Of a stretch of 25,208 bases of DNA, positions 18,571 through 25,208 are shown piece after piece. Position 1 is the stretch's first letter, and each line of letters opens with the position of its first letter. Origin of the DNA: Zasmidium citrigriseum (Eukaryota > Ascomycota > Dothideomycetes > Mycosphaerellales > Mycosphaerellaceae). The position numbers and the translations under genes were made by a program. Under the pieces are notes generated by a model, which saw only the letters and a program-made list of their open reading frames with translations, was not told the origin of the DNA and ran no database searches. The stretch lies in assembly GCA_002786025.1 (NCBI GenBank), contig NHNW01000112.1, forward strand, positions 1 to 25,208. Direction: 5' to 3'.

Positions 18571-21500
18571 AGATAGCCTTTAATTATAGTAAAACTTATA
18601 TAAGATAGAAGAGACTTCCTCTTATTATAAATTAAGTTATAATAGGTATCCTTTTATTATAAGTAAAGTTATAATAAATATCCTTTAGTTATAATACTAC
18701 TTATAGAAGATATCCTTTAGTCGTAGTATATATTATAATATATTTACTATTATTATAAACTAAGCTATAGAGGATCTTCTCTAGTTATAGATTAAATTAT
18801 AATAGATTTCCCTTAAATATAATTTAAATAAAGAAAGATTTCCTATAGTTATATAAAAAGCTATAAGAGATTTCCTATAGCTATAATATAAGTTATAAAA
18901 GATTTCCTTTTATTACGAATATAGTTATAATAGATCTTCTTTTATTACGATTAAAATTCTAAGAGATTTTCTCTTACTCTAGTATTAATCCTAGGAGATT
19001 TACTTTAATCGCGGAAAAAGGGATCTAATATTTATCTTAGTCGTAAAGTAAATTAAAAAAGATTTCCTTTAATAATAGTTAAAATTATAGGAGATTTACT
19101 TTACTTATAGTTTAAAGTATTAAAAGAGTTCGTTAATTACGACTTATACTTTAGAAGAAGTTCTTTTATTATATTTTACGTTATTAAAGTTTTCCTCTAG
19201 TCGTAGTTAAAGTTAAGAGAGACCTCCTCTAATCGCGCTTAAAATTATTCGAGATTTCCTCTAGTTATAACTTAAATTATTAAGGAATTTCTATATTTAT
19301 AATTAAACTTATAAAAGACTTCCTCTAGTCGTAGTTAAAATTATAGAAGATATCCTCTAATCGCGGTTAAAATTATTAAAGATTTCCTATAATCGCGACT
19401 AGATTTATAAGAGATATCCTAAGATTACGATTAAAATTCTAAAAGGATTCCTCTAATCGCGAATAGAGTTATAGAAGATTTCCCTTTATCGCGGATAAAG
19501 TATTTAGAGATTTCCTCTAAGCGTAGTTAGAATTATAAAGGAATTCCTCTTATTCCTAATAAAGTTATAGAAGATTTCCTCTAATTACGGATAAAGTAAT
19601 AATAGATTTCCTATAATCGCGGATAAAATTTTAAGAGAACTCCCTCCTTTACGAATAATATTATTAGGGATTTCCCTCCTTCGCGTATATAGCTATTAGA
19701 AATTTCTTTTAATCGCGAATAAAATTATAGAAGATTCTCTTCGATCGCGTATAGAGTTTTTAAAGATTTCCTTTAATTATAAATAAAGTTTTAAAAGATT
19801 CCCTTTAATTACGTATAAAATTCTAAGAGATTTTCCCTAGTTACTAATAAAATTCTAAGAGATTTACTCTAATCGTAAATAAAATAATAGAAGACTTCCT
19901 ATAATCGCGAATAAATTTATTCGAGATCTTATCTAATCGCGTAGAAAATAATAAGAGATTTTCTTTTATCGCGGAAACGGTTATAGAAGATTTCCTCTAA
20001 CTACGAATAAAATTATAGAAGATTTCCTCTTATTACGTATAAAGTTATAAAAGATTTCCTCTAATCGCGAATTAAGTTATAAGAGATTTTCTCTAATCGC
20101 GAATTAAATTATAAGAGATTTTCTCTAATCGCGGATAAAGTTCTTAGAGAATTACTTCGATCGCTAATAAAGTTATTAAAGATTATCTCTTATTACGAAC
20201 TAAGTTATTAAAGGATTTCTCTAATCGCGGATAAAGTTATTAAAGAATTTCTCTAATCGCGAATAGAATTATTAGAGAATTCCTTTAATCGCGTATAAAG
20301 TTATAGGAGATTTACTTTAATCGCGAGTAAAGTTATTAAAGAATTACTTCGATCGCGGAAAAAGTTATAAGAGAATTACTCTAATCGCGAATAGAATTAT
20401 TAGAGATTGTCTATAATTACGATAAAAGTTATAAAAGATTTCCTCTAATCGCGTCTTAAGTTATTAGAGATTTCCTCTAATCGCGAATAAAGTTATAAGA
20501 GACTTCCTTTATCCGAGGTTAAATATATAAGAGATTTCCTATATCCGAGGTTTAACTTATTCTAGAACTCCTCTAACTGCCTTTAAAATTATTAAAGATC
20601 TTCCCTAATCGTAATTTAAGTTATTGTAGGACTCCTCTTATTACGGTTAAAATTCTTAAAGCTTTCCTTTAATCGTAGTTAAAAGTATAAGAGACTTCCT
20701 CCTATTATTAATAAAATAATTAGAGACTTCCCTTAATTACGGTTAAACCTATAAAAGATTCTCTTCTATCGTAATATATAGTATTAGAGATAGTAATACT
20801 AAAAGATTACCTTCTATCGCGATTAGAATTATAAGAGATAGTTTTCTATCGCGAATATAAAAATAGAATCTTACCTCTAATTATATACTTAGTTTTAAGA
20901 TATTTCCTTTAGTTTTAGGATAAGTTATAAAATACTTTCTCTAGTTACTATTAAAGTAATAAAATATTTTCTTTTATAATAAATAAATTTTTTAGATATT
21001 ATATCTAGTTATAAATAAAAATCTAGAATATCTTCTCTACTCGCGGATTAAAGTATAAAATACTTTCTCTACTTCTAAAAAAAAGTATAGAATATCTTTT
21101 CTAGTCGTAGATAAAATAATAAAATACTTCTTTTAGTCGTAGATTAAGTAATAATATACCTCTTCTACTCGTAGATTAAGATATAAAATATATCCTCTAG
21201 TTACGGATAAAGCTATAATATACTTATTCTAGTCGTAGATTAAGTAATAATATATCTCTTCTAGTCGCGGATTAAGTAACAATTTATCTTCTCTACTTAT
21301 AGTTTTACTTATAGAATACTACGTTTAGTTACGGATTAAGTTATAAGATACTATATCTAGTTACTAATAAAATCATAAAATATAATATCTAGTTATAAAT
21401 ACAACTATAAAATACTATATCTAGCTATAGAGAAAGTTATAGAATATTATATCTAGTTATAGATTTAATCCTAGAATACTATATCTAATTATAAATTCAA

Positions 21501-22050
21501 TTTTGAAATATTATATTTAGTTATAGAGTAAGTTATAGAATATTATATCTAGTCGTAAAACAAGTTATAGAATCTTATATCTAGTTACTAATTAAGTTAT
21601 AGAATATTACGCTTAGTCGCGGAATAAGTTCTAAGATATAGCTTCTAGAAATAAATTAATTAATACGATATTACTTCTAGTTATAGATAAAACTATAAAA
21701 TATTACTTCTAGATATAAATTAGTTTATAAAATATTACTTCTAGATATAGCTTAGTTTAGAAGACATTACTTTTAGTTCTTTTTTAAGCTATGAAATATT
21801 ACTTCTAGCTATTAATTAATATATAGAATATTACTTTTAATTACTTATAAGGTAATAAAATATTACTTCTAGATATAAATAAATCTATAAAACATTACTT
21901 TAAATTCTAAATTAAGTAGTAATATCTTTTTTTAATTATATATAGAATTATAAAATACTATCTCTAATTTAGAATTAAATTATAAAATGTTAGTTTAAGT
22001 TATATCTTAAGTAATAAGATATTTCTTTTACTTATAGTATAATTATATTA
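18570..22050. repeat. 3.5-kb tandem array of a 32-bp unit (about 108 copies)
   Basis: Units run head to tail with a 32-bp period. Position 18618 to 20058 is exactly 45 x 32, and 20941 to 21677 is exactly 23 x 32. Net indels are tiny: +1 between 20061 and 20766, one 48-bp unit (20766-20814) and one 31-bp unit (20846-20877). A typical middle unit contains cctctaatcgcgaat and then aaagttataagagat. Three zones are visible: AT-only units (18570-18950), units centred on TCGCG (about 18950-20870), and units with ctagttatag and tattac (about 20880-22050). 32 is not a multiple of 3, so a simple coding repeat is excluded. There are no spacers and no gene inside. Start is approximate. Confidence 0.95.
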
Positions 22051-22336
22051 CTCTTAAGTTTATTTTCTAGCTCTTTATTAAAAGAATATTTCGAAGATTA
22101 TTATACTAAGTATCTTACTAATTTTAATTTCTCCTTATTAATTTAATCGAATATAGTAGAACTCGAAGATTTATTATATTTAATAAGGGATTACGTTTAA
22201 TTTTTATTTATAGTAGTCTAGTTTAGTTAAAATTTTTAATTTCTAAAATTTTTGTTTTTTAAAAATTTTGTTTTCTAAAAATCTTATCCGTAGAATAGAT
22301 AAGAGATTACTATTCTACTCTATTAGCCCTAGACTA
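22051..22336. other. AT-rich junction between array and right Helitron
   Basis: The stretch includes T- and A-runs (22230-22280) and a 9-bp inverted repeat, gtagaatag (22290-22298) / ctattctac (22310-22318), with an 11-nt loop. Weak similarity to the left Helitron starts around 22320. Its proline-rich N-terminal region is absent here, so the right Helitron appears truncated at its 5' side by this junction. Confidence 0.6.
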
Positions 22337-24234
22337 GTAACCTCCTCTTACTTCTTAGCTAAAGCCCCTTCTTAGTCCTATATCTACTACCTCCCTTAGC
22401 CTTAGTCTAAATCTTTAAGCCTTAGGTAGTCGAGGTGGACTTATACCTAGCTAACCCGCTCTCGCTCCTAGCTAACCCGCCCTCTTAACTACTAATATAC
22501 TATCTATTATAGGCTCTATAGCCTCGAGGCTATATTACCCGCTCGACTAACGTAGTCCTTTAACGTAAGAAGCCTAGCGAACTTAGGTAGCGTCTATACG
22601 TACTTCTCGCTACTAGTAACGTAACTAGGACTATAAGTAGCTCGATAACGCCCTCGGCTAATAGCTTAAGTAGCCTAGAGCTAACGAGGTACTAGAACTA
22701 TACTTTATCTATAATATATACGACTACCTACGCCTAGCTATAGATAAGTCTTTCTATAAGAAAGAGTATATCTACTACTACTATCGTACCTTAGATTAGA
22801 ATCTAGTTACTAAGAATAAGTAGTATATTAAGAGAATATATAATAGTAACCGTATAAGCTTTTAGCGTAAGGATTAGCCCGAACTACGAGATATATACTA
22901 AGCGTATATAGGTAATAAGCTAACTATCCCCTCTTAGTATCTACTATAAACCCCTAGCGGGCCTCTAGATTATAGAGACGACTTCTTAGCCCGTCCTTCG
23001 TAGCTATCTACTAACCTAACTCTTACGCTATCCTCGTTCTTTTAATCGATACCCTTCTTTAGAACTTCCTCTACTACTACCTCTAGTCTACGCTAGCGCT
23101 AGAATTAGAATTAAGCTAATCGAGCTCGTATAGAGAATCGTTAGCGCTTTATAATATACTAAGACCTACTACTCTTCGCTATCGAAGATTAGGCTAACGT
23201 ACTAGCTCTAAATACGTATAATAAGACTCTATTCTAGCGCTTTAATTAACACCTAGACGACGACGTACGAGAGACTTACTCCTAGTATAAAGAGCGTTAG
23301 TAGGGTATATAAATACGTAATAGTATCTACGCTCGTTATTACTACTATAATAGTAGCTCTAAGACTATCCCTAGCGACCCTTTCCTTATATCTAACGAGA
23401 ATAATATAGATCCTAGCGCCGTACCTACCTATTTACCTAAGCTTACTACCGCTAAGGAGCTCCTTATTACCCGTATATACGTATAGATATAAGTCTTCCT
23501 CGTACGTAGTTAGTAGTATACCTACCGTAGGTATATCGTTAACTTTCTTAAGGATATCGTTATAGTCTATAAGAAGCTACCTCGTATACCTAAAGATCTA
23601 GACTTCGTTATCCTCTAACCTCGATAGTAGGGTAGCGAAGATCCTTACGTAACTCGTTAATTTAAGAAGGAGTTTAAGGTCCGCCGAGGCGTAGTAAAAT
23701 AATAGCTAGACTAGCTTAAGATTAACTATACTAGATACTAAGACATTATTATCGACGAGATCGCCTTAAGCTAGCTACTAATAGGCGATAAAGAAGACGA
23801 GTAAGATTAATCGCTCCTAGGTCGCTTTAAGTCTAAGTTCTATAATAAAACTAGCTAGGTATAGTATAGGCCCGCTTAAGACGACGTAGACGACGAGGAC
23901 GACGCTAACGATTATAGCTATAACTACGTAGCTATACCTAACCTCTACCTCGAGTACTATACTATTAATTAACTCCGCGAGCGAATATAAGAGCGTCGAA
24001 ATCGTCTAGATAACGAGGACGACCCTATTTAGGATCTACCGAGCTCTCTCGTACTAGAGACACCTATTAGTAATAGCGAAGATTAACTACGATAGCTTAG
24101 CTATATTACGATACCTAAGTATAATAAGGTTCTAATTAATAAGCTCGACTAGTCGTACCCTCTAGCTACGAACGTATTTCTAACGCTATTCCCTTATAGT
24201 AAGAGCGATCCCTTACTTCCTTATACTCGCTCGG

Positions 24235-25090
24235 TTCTATATAGCGACTATATTAAACACCTTATACGCTATAAAGATAATAGGTTTACTAGCTATAAGC
24301 GCTTCCCTTTCTTCGCTTTTAATAAAGGTATACGCTAGTAGGTACTCGGCTAATCTAGTTTCTTCGCTAATAAGTATTAGTAAGACTAAGAAGTTACTAC
24401 GGAAACTATTAAGGCCGCTCTTACTATAGATAAGTATAATAAGGAGGTACGTTAGCTTTTAGACTCTATTATATATATTAGTACTACTATTAGAGGTACC
24501 CGCCTATACTAGAACGGTCGTTAGAAGAATCTCGATACCTACGTCCGAGTACTTAGTAAGCCTAACCTCTTTATTACCTTTAGCGCCGCCGACTTATAGT
24601 AGAAATCCCTCGCTTATTATATACTATAATTCGAAGAATAGTAGTAGCTACCTAGCTATAAGCGTATTAAGCTTACCTATAAGAACCTACGTAAGTACCC
24701 TTATATCGTAGATATATATATTGTTCGGCGATTCTAGATCTTCCTTAAGACCGTTATTAAGCCTAAATTTAACGTTATCGACTTTTAGTACCGCTTTAAA
24801 TAGTAGAGCCGTAGTAGCTACTATATCTACTATCTTCTTTAGTATAACCTTCCTAAGGGCTTTAATCTCGAAACTACCGAAGGTCGTAAGGGCTTTACTT
24901 ATTAGTAGAGTACTTATATTACTACCCTTAACCCCTAACTAGGTTAGCCTCTCGACTCTAAGGGGGCTACGATTTAAGCTAGCTCTAAACTTAAGAATAA
25001 CTAAGAGAACCTTTTAGATATCGTTAATCGAGTCTAGAAGTATAAGTATAACGACTATTACTAGCGTAAGCGTAAGGGTACCGCCGCTAA
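24235..25090 (+). pseudogene. Helitron Rep (HUH endonuclease-type) domain relic
   Basis: In the frame at 24723 (modulo 3 = 0) the Helitron helicase-like N-terminal/Rep region is clear. A Gly-Thr-Arg-x-Tyr block lies near 24495, a Leu-Phe-Ile-Thr-Phe-Ser-Ala-Ala-Asp block at 24570-24596, and then a Val-Asp-Ile-Tyr-Ile-Val-Arg-Arg-Phe block ending at 24734. The (Trp)-Tyr-Arg-Phe-x-(Trp)-(Gln) block lies at 24786-24806. The HUH His codons at 24822-24824 and 24828-24830 now read tat and tac, so both are Tyr. The Rep protein nicks and joins single-stranded DNA in rolling-circle transposition. This block (about 24573-25090) is the part deleted from the left copy. Confidence 0.88.
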
Positions 25091-25101
25091 TAGACCTTAC
25101 T

Positions 25102-25208
25102 AAGGGAAGGGAAGGTTCCCTTCCCTATAGGGAAGGGAAGTAATATAGTATCCTATAGGAAGGGTAGGAAGGTAGGAAGTAACGGAAATCCCTTCTATCC
25201 CTTCCCTT
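25102..25208. repeat. Polypurine block with 24-bp perfect palindrome
   Basis: Three alternating copies of gggaagggaa or its complement lie at 25104-25113, 25116-25125 and 25130-25139. The segment 25116-25139 is a perfect 24-bp palindrome centred on tata (cccttccctatagggaaggg at its core). The G-tracts could form cruciform, triplex or G-quadruplex DNA. The block is homologous in position to 2400-2522 in the left copy. Confidence 0.85.

Larger units (their letters stand above)
1..25208. other. RIP-saturated heterochromatic region, no intact gene
   Basis: CpA and TpG are nearly absent throughout; I find about 46 in total by eye. TpA is extreme (tata, ctag, gtag and ctac everywhere) while CpG remains frequent, including TCGCG runs. 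This is the signature of fungal RIP, which converts CpA to TpA on both strands of duplicated DNA. ATG and TGA are therefore virtually missing and all recognisable protein frames are broken by TAA/TAG. The depletion covers transposons, the tandem array and unidentified stretches alike, so no part of the window looks like single-copy euchromatin. One ambiguous base (n) lies at 273. Assignment to Pezizomycotina is inference from RIP and the element types. Confidence 0.93.
22337..25208 (+). mobile_element. Helitron relic, right copy (plus strand), continues beyond the window
   Basis: This is homologous to the left copy on the opposite strand over about 2.2 kb and additionally holds the Rep core. 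The protein frame in the first part (about 23240-24090) has a conserved Helitron-type upstream region: Leu-Pro-Lys-Leu-Thr-Thr-Ala near 23440, a Phe-Leu-Lys-Asp-Ile segment near 23545, then an acidic stretch near 23880-23915 and another near 24015. Stops are TAA/TAG. It carries the MITE-free target site (22566-22568). The helicase domain would lie beyond 25208. The 5' end is truncated or diverged near 22320. Confidence 0.85.

Noticed and set aside
18570..22050. CRISPR-like array of 32-bp repeats
   Set aside because: Units are contiguous with no unique spacers, diverge gradually, and the surroundings are fungal. It is a minisatellite.
23880..23930. Acidic gacgacgag run as a separate regulatory repeat
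   Set aside because: It is part of the Helitron protein frame, conserved in the left copy (3190-3230, minus strand).
24721..24942. 73-codon open frame starting at TTG
   Set aside because: It overlaps the Helitron Rep frame in another phase, starts with a non-ATG codon and is composed mostly of Ser, Leu and Arg. It is a shadow of the Rep relic.
1..25208. Methyl-CpG deamination as the cause of the base bias
   Set aside because: CpG is retained and TpG/CpA are depleted, the opposite of what CpG decay produces.

Overview
The window looks like transposon-derived heterochromatin from a filamentous ascomycete (Pezizomycotina) that has been saturated by repeat-induced point mutation (RIP). CpA and TpG are almost gone from all 25 kb: I count about 46 by eye, where roughly 3,000 would be expected. 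TpA is hugely over-represented and CpG is still common. This is the classical CpA-to-TpA footprint of RIP, not methyl-CpG decay. As a result ATG and TGA codons hardly exist, every former coding frame is broken by TAA/TAG (old Gln and Trp codons), and I see no functional gene, tRNA or rRNA.

Layout. 1-2304: unclassified RIPped DNA with one coding-like plus-strand frame (1318-2304) and a strong hairpin at 1296-1325. About 2470-5460: a minus-strand Helitron relic whose catalytic core has been deleted and which carries a 266-bp MITE (4535-4800). 5461-9252: unclassified relics, with two short hairpins, a telomere-like 14-mer pair and a 150-bp direct repeat pair. 9253-16513: a structurally complete Ty3/gypsy chromovirus with two 386-bp LTRs, gag, protease, reverse transcriptase, RNase H, integrase, chromodomain and polypurine tract, inserted in older RIPped DNA. 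16514-18570: the other flank, with inverted repeats, a 12-bp x4 repeat and an LTR-like scrap. About 18570-22050: a 3.5-kb tandem array of a 32-bp unit (about 108 copies) in near-perfect register. 22337-25208 (continuing off the window): a second, plus-strand copy of the same Helitron that keeps the Rep/HUH core.

The two Helitron copies explain each other. The right copy holds the empty site of the MITE found in the left copy, and the left copy lacks a block of about 518 bp containing the HUH residues. Comparisons among the LTR pair, the 150-bp repeats, the two Helitrons and the 32-bp units all show one recurrent kind of difference: whole CpG dinucleotides in one copy stand opposite TpA in another, with no TpG/CpA intermediate left. 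This suggests a two-step RIP route at CpG sites.
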